Origin: Glomus cerebriforme
Lineage: Eukaryota; Glomeromycota; Glomeromycetes; Glomerales; Glomeraceae
NCBI GenBank assembly: GCA_003550305.1
Contig: QKYT01000124.1
Span: 8,832 to 57,220, forward strand
Reading direction: 5' to 3'
DNA: 48,389 nucleotides
The position numbers and the translations under genes were made by a program. Positions 21,913-34,199 of the stretch are shown here, in pieces (the stretch's first letter is position 1; the number at the start of each line of letters is the position of its first letter). Below the pieces are notes generated by a model. The model did not search any database and was not told the origin of the DNA. It worked only from the letters and a program-made list of their open reading frames with translations.

Positions 21913-24900
21913 ATGGCTTCCGCAATTAAAAGAACTTTTTCCCGGGTCAAGACCCCACAGCTACCAAAAGTTACACCCACTACTGGCTCTATACTGAATA
22001 CACCAACATCTCCTCCTTCTACAATTTCAGAAACGCCTAACCAAAATATTAGTAGAAGTAATTCACCTTCACCCGCTCCAAATCAGTCTTCAACTCGACA
22101 AAATGTCAAGGTTGTCGTTAGAGTTAGACCTTCAAATGTAGTTGAAATGAACAGAGGTGATACTGAAGTTTGGGAGATAAATAATGATTCCCGGAGAATT
22201 GGTATACAAGGCGACTATTGTGAGCGATATAAGAAACAAATGGCAGAATACTTTTTTGGTAAACTCACTATATTTTCTTTATGTTTCTTATTTTTATGAT
22301 TCTAATTAATGAATTTATTAAATTTATAAATAACTTATTATTTTATAATAGATGAAGTATTTACAGGCAGTGACAACAAAATTTTGTTCGAAAAAGGTGT
22401 GCGAGATACAGTTAGGTGAGTAAAATGATTAGCTAAACTGTAATATGATCATTTGTATCAATTAAATCTCATTAACTTTAATTTGATAATGTGAAATTTC
22501 TAGGTCTACTATGGAAGGTTATAACGGTATGTTTCTTTCTTTCTTTTTATTTATTTATGTATAATGATCGAATTTGAACACAATTTGATTAGATGAATTT
22601 CTCATTCATAGGTACTGTATTTGCTTATGGTCAAACTTCTTCGGGTAAAACCTTTGTAAGTTATTACTTTCGTAATATTATAATCAAAATTCTTCACAAA
22701 TATATATATATATATATTAAATTTCTTAATCGTAATTTTACGTTATAGACGATGGTATGAATTTCTTTCATTTGATGTAATGTTTCGAAGATAAAGTAAA
22801 TTCTAACATCCATAGTTGATCACTTAAATTGGACAATTAACTTTTTTAAAATTTACAGACGGGTATGAATAAATTATTCTATAATTTGATTGAATTTTAT
22901 CTGGGTATTAAGCTTCCTTTGCATTACATGATTTATTTAAATTATTATATAGGGACTGATTCACGACCGGGCGTTATCCCACAAGCAGTAGATTGTGTGT
23001 TTGATTATATTAAAGAAGTAAGCTTGATTCTTCTTCATAAGTTGTTTTGAAATCATTGACAATTTCACTAACACAAATTACATTATAATAATAATATAGT
23101 GTCAAGAAAAGGAATTCCTTCTCCGTGTTTCATACATGGAAATTTATAATGAGACTGTGCGCGATCTTTTATCGCCGGAGACTGAAGATTTAAGAATTCA
23201 TGAAGACAAAAGAGTATTTATCTTAATTATTTATTTAACATATTTCATCGTCTTAATTATAATCAAATATTTATATCTTAGCGAGGTGTATACGTAAGTC
23301 CTCTCAAAGAAGTAGTTGTTTCTACACCTAAACAAGTATTGAAAGAAATCATGAAAGGAGAAGGTCTGTTAATTGTATGTTACAAAAATATATTTCGAAA
23401 AATATGATACTTATCAAAGTACTATTTATTAGCCAATCGTCATATGAGTTCAACTGATTGGAATGAGCGAAGTAGTCGGTCACATACAGTATTTCAAATG
23501 GTAATATTAACTAATATATACTTTTCTGAGAAATATTTGACCTCAAATATTTAATATCAATGAATCGCTTGTTAAGGTTATTGAGAGTACTGCAAAAGGC
23601 TCATCAACGTCTACTTCTAATCGATACTATACTACTGGTCCGAAAATGTCTGGCGCTTCAGTATCGCTTTCCGTGTTGGTAACTATTGAACAATTAATGA
23701 ATGAATATTTGATTATCATTATTCAATTTTTTTTTTCATTAATACCCTTGCATTTTGATAATTAGAATTTGATAGATTTGGCTGGTTCTGAAAAGGCGAC
23801 AACTTCCATAGATCGTCGAAAAGAAGGGGCTTACATTAACAAAAGGTTTATTATTACAACCATTATCTTTTAGATAAGGTGAAATGGTTGTACTAAAGAA
23901 CTTTTTATCTTTATTTCAGTTTGCTTACATTAGGCACGGTCATTTCTAAACTTACAGAGAACGGTGGCAGGTAAAATTTGAAATTTAATAGTTTTAAGGA
24001 TGAACACTACTTATTCGTAATAATTGAGCCTTTTTTTCCTGTGACAGTGGACACATACCGTTTCGTGACTCCAAATTGACGCGTATTTTACAGAATTCAC
24101 TCAGTGGAAATGCTCGAGTTTCCGTAATATGTACGATTTCACCATCGGTTATAAATCTCGAAGAATCGCAAAATACTCTTAAGTTTGCGGCCCGAGTGAA
24201 AAAAGTTGTTACAAAAGCACATACAAATGCGGTTTGTATTATATTTTAATATACTTTTATACTTTATTACTTTCTTTGAAATAATTTATTTTAAATTTGT
24301 TTTTTGAATGCTTTTTTATAATTCTTAGGTAATGGATGATAAGGCTTTGTTGCAAAAATATCGTATGGAAATTGAGGAACTTAAATCTAAACTTGAAAGC
24401 ACTAATGTATCTAACGACAAAGAGAAAGAGGCCGAGTTATCGCAAATGTTGGCACAAGAAAAAGCCAAGGTAAACTATTGGAACAAAATGAATCATTATT
24501 AAAGTTAAAAAATTAAAAGAAGGTATAATTTATTTTATAATAGCATGAGGAGCAGATGATGGAAGCTCAACTTGTCCGAACAGCCTTGAAGGAAAGAATC
24601 GATCATCTTACCAAGTTGATTTTAAATAATTCTTCCTTTTCAGGTGGTCCGGCAATTGCTTTAACACGTAAAACTTTAGTTGAACCTAACGGAGTCGACC
24701 AAGTTAGTCATATTTTATATAATTATTTAAATAATCGTTGTCGATTTGTTTAATATTTTAATTGTTGGTTATATAATGTATTTATAAGTCTTCTGGTCCT
24801 AAGACTAATAATGACTTAACAAATGCTCAGTTTGAAAAACAAATTGCGGATCTCAAATCAGAGCTCGAGAGTAAGAATAAACTTATCGAGCAATTAACTG

Positions 24901-25404
24901 CCGAAAAAAATAGAGAATTGGAAAATCTTCAAAGAACCAACAAAGAATTAGAAATAATTATTGAACAGCAACAAGAGAAGATTCGATCACTTGAAAAAGG
25001 TCATTCTCGTAGTGGTAGTGATTTGAGCAAGACAATACAGCGACAAGGAAATATGATTAAAGAACTTCAAGATGATATTAGGTCAAAAGAAAGCGTCATT
25101 GCCAATCAAAAAGAAATGTTACATCGAGCAGAGCTCTCGCAACTTGAAAGAAAATCGGTGAATAGGACTAATGGGCATCATATGGAAAACGGCATATATA
25201 ATAATAATCGAGTGGATGAGATTAAGTCAACAACCAATACAATTTCGGACGATAATAGGGGTAATGATAGGAATGATGTGTTGTTGAAAAACAACTGTTT
25301 AATAATTTCTGATGAAGCGATTCTTATATTCTTGTTGTTTACATTTTCGAATTTCATAACAGTCGGCTGAAGTTGAGTCTCCCTCTGACGGGGATAGTTT
25401 GTAA
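21913..25404 (+). CDS. Kinesin-7 (CENP-E/Kip2-type) motor protein
   Basis: Microtubule motor. I join 18 exons: 21913-22258, 22352-22415, 22504-22526, 22612-22655, 22749-22754, 22859-22862, 22953-23017, 23100-23213, 23282-23363, 23433-23500, 23577-23678, 23766-23845, 23920-23970, 24048-24231, 24329-24469, 24544-24702, 24789-25277, 25363-25404. The result is 687 residues. Ser/Pro-rich residues 1-62 precede the motor. P-loop GQTSSGKT (151-158), switch I NERSSRSH (260-267) and switch II DLAGSE (310-315) are intact. [11 protein letters not shown] is kinesin-7-like. Coiled coil runs from about 411 to 640. Exons 5 and 6 are only 6 and 4 nt. The last splice is uncertain: donor GTGTTG (25278) keeps the frame to 25404, while donor GTAATG (25261) would end it at 25370. 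CENP-E versus Kip2 is not settled; the tail is short for CENP-E. Confidence 0.92.
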
Positions 25405-26081
25405 TAATTTGCTCTTTCGCTAGTAAATCCATTAGGTTAGTGCATAAAATATAATTAATAATAGTAATCATAATTTCATAATTTGCATGTGCATAATTGT
25501 ATAAAGTAAACATCATAATCAACAATAAATCGACATTGATACTTCATTAATATAAATATTTATTGCATTTGTTGTAATATTTCTTTATTGTAGATAATAT
25601 AGGCTACGGTTTTATAATCATGCTACTAGCTAGAGTCATTTTAAGTATACTTTTTTTTTTATTAATTATATTATATTTATATTAGATCGGGTAAGTGGAA
25701 TTTATCATTGTTATTATCATTGTTATCTATCAAAAACATTTATTTATAAATTAAAAAACTTAATAAGTTATTTATAAAGAACCATCAAAATTGATCAGAA
25801 ATTAGGATTTATTAAAATTTTCCCAACCCCCTTTTTTGGGGATTTCTTTTTTTTCATTTTGTGTATGTATGTTACAATATTTTACTTTTTATACATTATA
25901 ATAATTTTATAGATAATTTTATTTAGAATTTTTTTTTTTCTGTATTTGTATCACAAGAAAAATATTTATTTTGAGGTCAATATAAAATTAATGATAAATT
26001 TAAATTATAAATATAAAATGTTCTCTGTTGCTTTGCTAATAATTTAAACTTAGCAAAATTATATTATAATCTCTGTTGATT
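25405..26081. other. Convergent spacer between kinesin and FRG1-like gene
   Basis: AT-rich 3' flanks of the convergent kinesin and FRG1-like genes. No gene, RNA or repeat recognised. Confidence 0.65.
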
Positions 26082-27226
26082 TTATTTGCAATAACGATCC
26101 GCTTTGACTTTTTCACGGCGATCAAGTAAACTGTAAAAGTATTGACTATTTTCAGTTATATAAAAACGTAACAAAGAAATAATTTAAAATAACTTACGCT
26201 TCAGCAAAATTTCCTTCTTTCTTCGCTTTCTTTAATTCTGAAATTTCTTCTTTAGACGTTTTTATTCTGCCACCTCCCCAAGTTTGATATTTTTTGCTGT
26301 GATTATATAAAACATATCATATATTTGACGCGTTAATTAAAGTTCAATCAAACCTTTTTTAAAATTAACAAAACAAGAAAATTTTCCAATAAAAACGTAC
26401 ATTTGTTCAATCTCATATTCATTGATTGGTTTTGTCTCTTTTTTTGTGCTTTTAACCTTTTTCCGGAATCTGGCTTGACATTTTATTTTCCAAGTTTCAC
26501 AGAATCCAATGGTTTCAACATCAGCTCTTAAATTATAACCCCCATCAGCAATTTCATCAACACTTAAAAATTTTTCATAAGTACTTTGTAATGCAATTCC
26601 ATCCCCTCTTAAAATGGGGGTCCATTCTTCTTGAGGACCAATTGCTTCCCTTTCTGCTGTAATTACACCAAATTTATCTGATGCTAAATATTTTTCATCA
26701 AATGTTTTTAATGAAATACGGTCTGTAGTACCAACAATCCTAGAACCTACAAATACTGAAGCAATATCTTCAGGTTCACAATTTAAAAGTTGCTTTCCAG
26801 GTGATAAAGGTTGCACTCCAATACTATGATCTTTTTCTGAACAATGTAGACAAGATAAAGGTTCACTATTGAAAGCTAAGAATATTGGACCGATGAGGTC
26901 TTCTTGAGTTTCCGCAAAAACCCAACCTATAATATAAATATACAAAACCTTAAACAAAGAACGTGATTTATAAATAAAACATAAAATAAAATTACCTTCT
27001 TGATTTCCTTCTTCTTCGATAGACTCTTCGGCTTTACGCTTTTTCTTTTTTCTATAACAGAATAATTCGGTTAGCAAATACTTATTATAAGTATAACATT
27101 CGCTCTCTCTCTACATATAACTAGTGAGGGTTTTTTTTTAAAAAAAAAATAAATCATAAAAACTTACTTTTTTTCTCGATCGCCCTTAAAACTTAATTTT
27201 CCCTTAGAAGCTTTATATTCGGACAT
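26082..27226 (-). CDS. FRG1: FRG1-like nuclear protein
   Basis: FRG1 family members are nuclear/nucleolar proteins tied to RNA processing and actin binding, with a fascin-like beta-trefoil. Five exons, 27226-27168, 27051-26996, 26926-26401, 26296-26198 and 26130-26082, give 262 residues (human about 258). The start MSEYKASKGKLSFKGD and a Lys-rich nuclear signal come first. Trefoil core landmarks are RISLKTFDEKYLASDKFG and EAIGPQEEWTP. A basic helix follows, and the protein ends LLDRREKVKADRYCK, almost the family signature. An exon-3-only reading would miss both ends. Intron 3 (26400-26297) contains an ACGCGT. The 3' end faces the kinesin gene. Confidence 0.93.
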
Positions 27227-27481
27227 TAGAGTTTTGAATCAAAGATCTACGATGAAATTTCCAGAAAATTAAAAATTAAAGGTATATTTATTTGTTACAC
27301 ATTTGAACATCTATTTGCTTATTTACGCTATATATTATTACTAAGGCATGTTGTATAATGTCATTGTTAAACGTGGATGTTCGGGCCCGCGCGTGTTTAG
27401 TATCATTACATCCATAAATAATAAAATTTATTTTCTACTTTTTCTAATCAGTTTTATTTAAATCTCAGAATTTTATAAATA

Positions 27482-28272
27482 ATGGCAGCTGGAGACTCTT
27501 TACGTTATCGTGCTCTTACTGCGGTACCTGCAGGTATTATTTGAATGATTTGGGATAAAATAGCTATTTTTTAAGTATACTATATTTATTGGAACTCTTA
27601 TATTAGATCGTCCGGAGACATATGGGTCTAGAACTTTGACAATTCATCCTGAAGAACTTGTTGAAGAAACGGCACCAGTTTCTTCAGGAGAAGGTGATTC
27701 ATCAAAACAACCTGTTGGAACTTTAAAACTCCGTGGAGGCGGTGGCCAATCTGGCAACAGAAAAGTTAAATGGGATGATGCTGTAGTAGATAACGAAGGT
27801 TTAGGAAGAAAGAAATCAAAAAGTATGTAAATATGTTTTTTATCTCTTTATTTTGAATATTCTATTTATATGTGTTGTTCTTTTCATTCTAATTTGGCAC
27901 AATTCGAAGTTTGTTGTATTTATCATAAACCTCGTATATTTGGTGAATCCTCGGATGATGGATCCAGTAGTAGTAGTAGTAGTATTAGCGATTCTGACGA
28001 TTCAGATCATGATCATAAAAATGGTCATAATCACCATCACCATCATAATCATAAACGTTCCGACAAACATTACAAAAATAGTCCAAATGCATATGAACGT
28101 CAACCACAATACAAAAGTAACAAAAGTACGAAATTTTCAAATGTTAAATTACCTTTTTTTTTTTTTTTAAAAAAAAAAATAATAATTACTATTATTTATT
28201 TTTATTTTATATCATCCAGGTACACTAAGTCCGAGTCCAAAATCTGAAGATAATCCAACACCTCCTTCATAG
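27482..28272 (+). CDS. YPI1: Type 1 protein phosphatase inhibitor, PPP1R11/YPI1-like
   Basis: Small, largely disordered regulator of PP1. Exons 27482-27533, 27607-27822, 27910-28125 and 28220-28272 give 178 residues. The conserved core reads GTLKLRGGG, then RKVKWDDAVVDNEGLGRKKSK (the KVKW PP1-docking type motif), CCIYHKPRIFGESS. After it come a Ser run, an acidic patch and a His/Asn-rich run (HNHHHHHNHK). The protein ends TLSPSPKSEDNPTPPS. Two phase-1 donors 9 nt apart (after 28116 or 28125) can end exon 3. The short Cys pair CC matches PPP1R11. A GGGCCC/GCGCG patch near 27384-27394 lies in the promoter. Confidence 0.92.
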
Positions 28273-28520
28273 TAGGATTTGATTTTTAAACGAAGTTCCA
28301 ATTGTTATTTGGCTTTAAAGTTTTAAAGATAGAATATAAATAGAAACATCGATTGTAAAAATAAATTGTACAATTTTTCTCTTTTATTATTTGCTTTGTA
28401 TGTAAAATTACTTTTGAACATTTCAATTATAATTTTTAATAAAGTGCATCTTCTTTTCAAATTAAATTAATGAATTATTATATATCAAATCTCTTTTTTT
28501 ATAAAAAATTCTTTGATTCT

Positions 28521-29731
28521 TTAAACTTCTTTAGGTACGAAAGGATCAATACCACCAGTTTTTGCCATTAACTCTCTTGGCATATTATTCACAATTTCAA
28601 GATCTATGGTAGGGAAAGGAGGTGGAATACAATCTGAAGGAAAACACTTTTCTCCAGGTTTCTTTATAGCATCTCTTATTCTTACAAATTGATCATCAAA
28701 ACCAGGAACACCACCTTTGACATAAATCAAATTTAAGACATTGTCAATTTTAAGAACCTTCAAATTTAAAACCGTCGCACTACTACCTCCAAGCCTACCC
28801 GCCATCTTTTTTCCTTTGAAAACTTTTCCTGGGTCCTATTTACGATGAATAATGTAAGAGAAGATATGACTATAGAAAAAATATAAACATTTGAATAGAA
28901 ACAAACCTGATTTTGACCAGTTGAACCAGCAGAACGATGAGCCAATGAAGTACCATGTGAAGCAGGTAATCCTTTAAAATTCCATCTTTTCATAACACCC
29001 GCAAAACCTTTACCAATTCTATATAAAAATAATATATTTATATTTTTAAATTATTATAATATAAAATTACTTTTTAAAAATAAGTAACCTTTTATAATAA
29101 TAATTCTTACGAAGGAGCCGTTACATCTACATATTGTCCTGGAACAAAATGTGCTGCTTTTATTTCAGTCCCAACAGGCAAAACAGCATCAGGAGTGACA
29201 TGGAATTCTAACAATTTTGCTTTTGGGTTAACCCCAGCATTTTTAAAATGACCCAATAAAGGTTTTGTAAACTGGTTTTTTTCTTCAGTACACCCAATTT
29301 GAACTGCTACTAAAGGAGGTCTAACATTTTTTTGATTTTGTTTAATTTGAACTACTTGTACTCTTTCCAACTTTTTTTTTTTAAAAAAAAATAAATTAGC
29401 TTTATAAATTATTATATAATAAATTAAATGAAATAGGATGATTAACTATTTGTTTCATTACCTGTAAAATTGTAACTGGATGTCTTACACCCCATTCATC
29501 CCATAATGCAGACATTCCTCTCTTTCTAGCAATTGCACCTAACCGTATAGAATTTCGTGTCCATCTTGGTTTTTCCGATAATATAGTTGAATCGTTAGAA
29601 GAATTAGAATCTGTAAAGGAAGAATATTGCCTAAAAAACTCTGAATTATTTAATATGATTATTTTATTAAAAGGAGAAGATTGCTTAAAATTGGATGATG
29701 ATAAAAGACGGTGTATTAAAGAAAAAGACAT
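28521..29731 (-). CDS. MRPL9: Mitochondrial ribosomal protein uL3m
   Basis: Large-subunit mitoribosomal protein near the peptidyl-transferase centre. Exons 29731-29462, 29370-29111, 29018-28907 and 28835-28521 give 318 residues. Residues 1-40 are Ser/Arg/hydroxyl-rich with few acids, as expected of a matrix-targeting leader ([19 protein letters not shown]). The uL3 fold begins [20 protein letters not shown]. The signature loop [20 protein letters not shown] and [17 protein letters not shown] are typical of bacterial/mitochondrial L3. The gene symbol follows the yeast name of this family. It shares a 155-bp spacer with the divergent LCMT1 gene. Confidence 0.94.
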
Positions 29732-29886
29732 AATTAAATTAAAAAAAAAAATAATAATAATTTTCGTATTGGAATTTATATATCACTAGATTACGTCAAC
29801 CAATCGTCTTCAAAATTTGGAAAATTTGACGATCCTTCTATAAATATAAAACTTATAGATTAATTGTATATAATGCTCTTCTATCA
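29732..29886. promoter_or_regulatory. Bidirectional promoter, uL3m (-) and LCMT1 (+)
   Basis: Only 155 bp separate the two start codons. TATAAATA near 29839 is 48 bp before the LCMT1 ATG. An A-rich tract borders the uL3m start. Confidence 0.45.
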
Positions 29887-31354
29887 ATGTCTTTTCGTGT
29901 ACCGTTCACAACAGATACTTCGAGTCAAGATAATGCTATACGTGAAACTAATGATGACGCTGTAACAAGTAAACTGTAAGTAATAAGTTGAGAGCTTTAA
30001 GAAGTTATTAAAGGTGGCCTTTTGAGAAGTTTAGTGTCATATATTGTATAATGTAATTATTGAAAGAACAATATATTTGATGTTTCTTTAATTAAAGGTC
30101 AGCAGTTAATACAGGATATATTCAAGATGAATATGTAAAATATTTTGTTCGAAGACCAACAAAGAGACCACCAATTATTAATCGAGGATCATATGTTCGT
30201 AATGCTGGATTAGATATATTAATTACGAAATTTTTGGAAGGTGGCGGAGAAAATGTGAAGAAACAAATTGTATCATTTGGGGCTGGATCTGATACACGCT
30301 ACTTTAATTTCAAGGTATATTTTTTTTTTAAAAAGAATTTTTTATATGTAAATATCGATTTAAATTTTTTTTTTTTTTTTTTTTTTTGATAGGCAGCATC
30401 ACGTAAATTTCATAAGTATTTTGAAATTGATTTTCCTGAAATTACATTAAAAAAAGTTGCGATCATTCAAAAACATAAAGATTTATCGGATTTAATTGGG
30501 AATGAAATACAATTAGGTATTTCCACCATTACTTTACAAAGAAATTGGTAAACGTATATAACAATTTATTTAATTTTTAATTAATCTTAGGAAAAGGTGG
30601 TACAGAAATCTATGCGCCAGATTATTGCCTAATATCCGGAGATCTAAGAGAATGGGAGGAAAATATAGTATCACATTTAGAAGAGCACCATGGTTTTGAT
30701 CGAAGGTAAAATCAGAGAAAATTTACTGGATTTAAGCATTTCTAATATGTATAAACTAACTAAAAAAAAATATAATTAATTTAATTAATTTATCAACAAA
30801 AAGTATTCCGACATTATTCTTATCAGAATGTGTATTAATTTATATGGATCCAATTGATTCTAATAAAATCGTACAATGGGTTGGAAATAATATGATAGCG
30901 GCAATGTTTATAGTTTATGAACAAATTTTACCTAATGATGCTTTTGGATCTGTTATGTTGCAAAATTTAAGATTTCGTAACATTGAACTTCGTGGCATAC
31001 ACGCTTATCCTGATTTACAAAGTCAAAAAGATCGTTATTTATCGCGTGGATGGACTCATGCCGAAGCTGCTGATATTAATGAAATTCATGATAATCATAT
31101 CGATCCAAATGAAATTTCCAGGTGATGAACTAAAAATTATATTAACATGCATATATATTTATATCAAACATTTATTAAGTGTTCATTTAAAATTATAATA
31201 TTTTAGAATATCAAAATTGGAATTTCTTGATGAACTTGAAGAATGGCATCTTCTTGCTGCTCATTATTGTATTGCTTGGGCTTATATAATAAAGGATATG
31301 TCAACAAAATCTTTATTTGATCATGTAAGATTTGATAATTATGAACATATATAA
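29887..31354 (+). CDS. PPM1: Leucine carboxyl methyltransferase 1 (PP2A methylating)
   Basis: It methylates the C-terminal leucine of the PP2A catalytic subunit with S-adenosylmethionine and so steers PP2A holoenzyme assembly. Exons 29887-29975, 30098-30314, 30393-30516, 30591-30705, 30804-31121 and 31207-31354 give 336 residues (human LCMT1 334). The SAM-binding motif is SFGAGSDTRYF (89-99). The acidic YFEIDFPE follows, ISGDLREW lies in the middle, then FLSECVLIYMD, a family hallmark. The C-terminal third has RGWTHAEAADINEI and EFLDELEEWHLLAAHYCIAWA. All splice phases agree. Intron 2 ends in a long T run. Confidence 0.95.
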
Positions 31355-32249
31355 TAAAATTTCCTTTATGAGTCTAAATAAAAATATTTATTTATTTTTA
31401 AAAAAGTTAGTTTGAAGTTATAAAAAATAATAAAATTTCTTGTATAATGAATTTTTCACTCAGTGAGAAGATAGATACTTCATAACTCATTCTCAGAGTT
31501 CGGATTAATAAAAGTGATACGATACATTCTAAAGTTTAACATCATAGTGAACAAAGGAAAAAAAAAATTAATAGACATACCTTCTCGAATGTCAAAATAA
31601 TTCTTTAAAGTAAAAAGAAGAAAACAAAATCCGTCGATCGGCAAAAAGGGCATGTACTTTATTTGTCTACTTGAGGGTAAAATTTTTTCGCGTTTCATTT
31701 CTACTGGATAGGGAGGCTGTTAAATCCTATTTCGTCAACGCATTTTCTGTCACATGATCGTCGCATAATTTTTTACTGCGTATATTGCGTATTTTATTGT
31801 CTAATCCACAAGTTTTTCTGTTAAAGGTTCTAAAATCTTTAAAATTCGACCAATACTGTTTCAATTTATTAAATTGTAACTTGAATTTCACCTTTAAAAT
31901 TACTTTAAATACCTCAGGTCCATGCCAAGAGTGCTAATTTTAAGGCAATTAAATAAATAAATTATGACTTTAAGAAAGACACACATCAGTTTTTAAATAT
32001 TGAAGAAATTTTCTTTTTTTTTTACGATAAGTTGGGAAGGATTATTTTAATAATTTCGTAATGTAATTTTTTTTTGGACAAAAAGCAAGCTTTTCGTGAA
32101 ATTTGGAAATAGGAAACGATAATAACCAATATTATGATATTTTACATAAGTTTTGATTTAAATACACCCGACACGACATCTATAAGCAGTATAAGTGTAC
32201 TATAAAAATGAGTTGATCTTATTACTAAAACTGATTAAAAATATTTATA
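31355..32249. other. Spacer after LCMT1
   Basis: No supported gene. A 72-codon minus-strand frame (31480-31698) has no domain or splice context that I can recognise. The sequence is ordinary AT-rich intergenic DNA up to the TIR element. Confidence 0.6.
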
Positions 32250-33061
32250 CAGTCGCCACGAACCCTCCGTTCCGGAAGAGTTCGGTATAGAGTGGATTTG
32301 TTATAGATGTCCCAGGTAATTCGGGCCAAAACTATAATACCGGCCAGAATTATAACTTGTGTAACATAAACGGAAAAATATCAGAGAAAAAAAAAGATAA
32401 GATCATTTTATTACTTGTAACGGCACAGTAATTTTGTACAAAAATATCCATATCTCCATAAATATTCAAGCTATCTTGATAAAAATTTATATTTGAGTAT
32501 ATCTTTATCTTTTGAAAAACTTTTCCTTAGGCTTTCTAAACCTGTTACATTATTAAATAACTTCGTTTATTCGTCAGTTTAGTTTGAATAAAGTTTTTGA
32601 AATATTTTGTAGGAAAACTTGTAAAAAAAACTATCATTTAATAAACTTTTACAACTAATTATTTTTTCAAAATAACTTACCTAAGGTAAAATACAAAGAT
32701 AAGAAAGAACGCGAAAATCAAATAAATAGATATAGATACTGGGTAAGATCTTCGGGCAAATTTATCCTGTTCCGGGGGTATAGGACTATATTAATCACGT
32801 GATATTTACTCTAAAAAAAATTATTTATACAGGGTGTACAGGATAATAGCCTATACCTGGCCACAAAATTTTTTCCACCTCACGTGACCTTTAAAATTTG
32901 TCACTGGTGTCACACCCCTGTTTTCCATTTTTACTTATGTATTCCTTTTAAAAATCCTATTTGTCACACTTATTTGTCACATGCTTAATTTCTTAATGCA
33001 GGCCGAGAATATAATAATGGGACGCGGTGCAAAACAGGTTCGTTATATCCAGTGGCGACTG
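32250..33061. mobile_element. Tc1/mariner-pogo-like non-autonomous TIR element, 812 bp
   Basis: The termini CAGTCGCCAC (32250-32259) and GTGGCGACTG (33052-33061) are perfect inverted repeats, each flanked by TA (32248-32249, 33062-33063), the target duplication of the Tc1/mariner/pogo group. Subterminal GAACC/GGTTC words extend the symmetry imperfectly. There is no transposase frame. The right third holds a piece of the dispersed repeat also seen in array 1, and a second short piece is near 32320-32362. It lies about 370 bp upstream of the dUTPase start. Confidence 0.8.
32825..33015 (+). repeat. Dispersed repeat, copy D (partial, inside TIR element)
   Basis: The landmarks ACAGGGTGTACAGGATA, CACGTGACC, GTGTCACACCCCTGTTTTCC, CCTATTTGTCACAC and TTATTTGTCACATG follow the order of copies A-C. 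The 3' part with the AAAAGGCAATTTTAT blocks is missing. It is nested in the 812-bp TIR element. Confidence 0.55.
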
Positions 33062-33396
33062 TAATAGATGCCAATAGTATATTGCCGCCGCTTACGCGTC
33101 AATGTTGCCCGTGTCGCACCATATCACTTATAGTAATAACTGGTGAGGAGACTTATTTAGTCTTGAAGGGTTTTCATATGGTTGTTTTCTTTTAATTTCT
33201 TTTACAGGTATTCTTTCCCACCCTAGTAGTATTAATATGTATAAAAAAATCAGATCAAAAGGTATTTAATGCTCATATGATTTGACTTTTTGATAAATCG
33301 TGACACATAGTTCTGAGATATATTCTCCACGAACAAAAAAAAAAAAATTATTTTCTTTTCTTTTATTTGAACACTTTGAACACTTTGAATACTTGA

Positions 33397-33402
33397 ACGC
33401 GT
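33397..33402. promoter_or_regulatory. ACGCGT palindrome 27 nt before dUTPase start
   Basis: A perfect MCB-core palindrome sits between a short tandem ACACTTTGA run (about 33370-33390) and the ATG. dUTPase is a classical S-phase gene, so an MBF-type site is plausible. Function is inferred. Confidence 0.5.
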
Positions 33403-33429
33403 TTTTATATTAAAACCTTATCACACAAA

Positions 33430-34199
33430 ATGCCAGAAACTATAGTTACTCCTAATAATAATGAAATTAATATTAATACAGAGTTCACTTCAAAGAAACG
33501 AAAGTTGTCAGTTTCAACAAATCACACAAATCTTTTAAATTTAAGCGTAAAACGTCTTAGTCCTAAAGCTAAAGTACCCAAACGTAGTTCTATAAAAGCC
33601 GCTGGTTATGACTTGTACAGGTATAAAACAAACAAAACAAACAGTTATGCGTGCATATTCCGTGTAATAAATAAATCCTTTTTTATTTTACTTTTATATA
33701 ATAATAATAAAGTGCATCAGATACCGTTATTCCAGCTAAAGGGAAAGCTTTAGTTCCTACTGACTTGGCTATTGTTGTTCCGGAAGGAACTTATGGACGC
33801 GTCGCTCCAAGAAGTGGACTTGGTATGACGTTATTATCTTATTTTTCAAATCTAGATTTTGTGTAACATGTTTATTTTTTAATTTTTTTCATGAAAAGCT
33901 ATGAAAAACTTCATTGATTGCGGAGGTGGCGTTATTGATGCTGATTATCGCGGTCCAGTGGGAGTTATTCTGTTCAATCATAGCGAAGAAGATTATAAAG
34001 GTATATTTCGCGTCATATTATTATTAACATTAAAAAAAAAGTATCATTCACTAAAAATCTTACAATATTAGTTAAAGAAGGAGATCGAGTCGCACAACTT
34101 ATACTTGAACGAATTTACACTCCCGATATCATTGAAGTTGAAGAGTTGGATGAAACCGAACGTGGTAATCGAGGATTCGGTTCTACTGGGCTTCAATAG
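33430..34199 (+). CDS. DUT1: dUTP pyrophosphatase (dUTPase)
   Basis: It hydrolyses dUTP to dUMP, keeps uracil out of DNA and supplies the dTMP pathway. Exons 33430-33620, 33713-33822, 33899-34000 and 34072-34199 give 176 residues. All five trimeric dUTPase motifs are visible: AAGYDLYS (I), PRSGLAMK (II), [15 protein letters not shown] (III), [10 protein letters not shown] (IV) and RGFGSTG (V). A Lys-rich stretch near residue 23 (SKKRKL) may be a nuclear signal. It precedes the core in a 48-residue N-terminal extension. Splice phases all agree. Confidence 0.97.

Noticed and set aside
31480..31698. 72-codon minus-strand frame after LCMT1
   Set aside because: No motif, and no neighbouring exon-like pieces that extend it.
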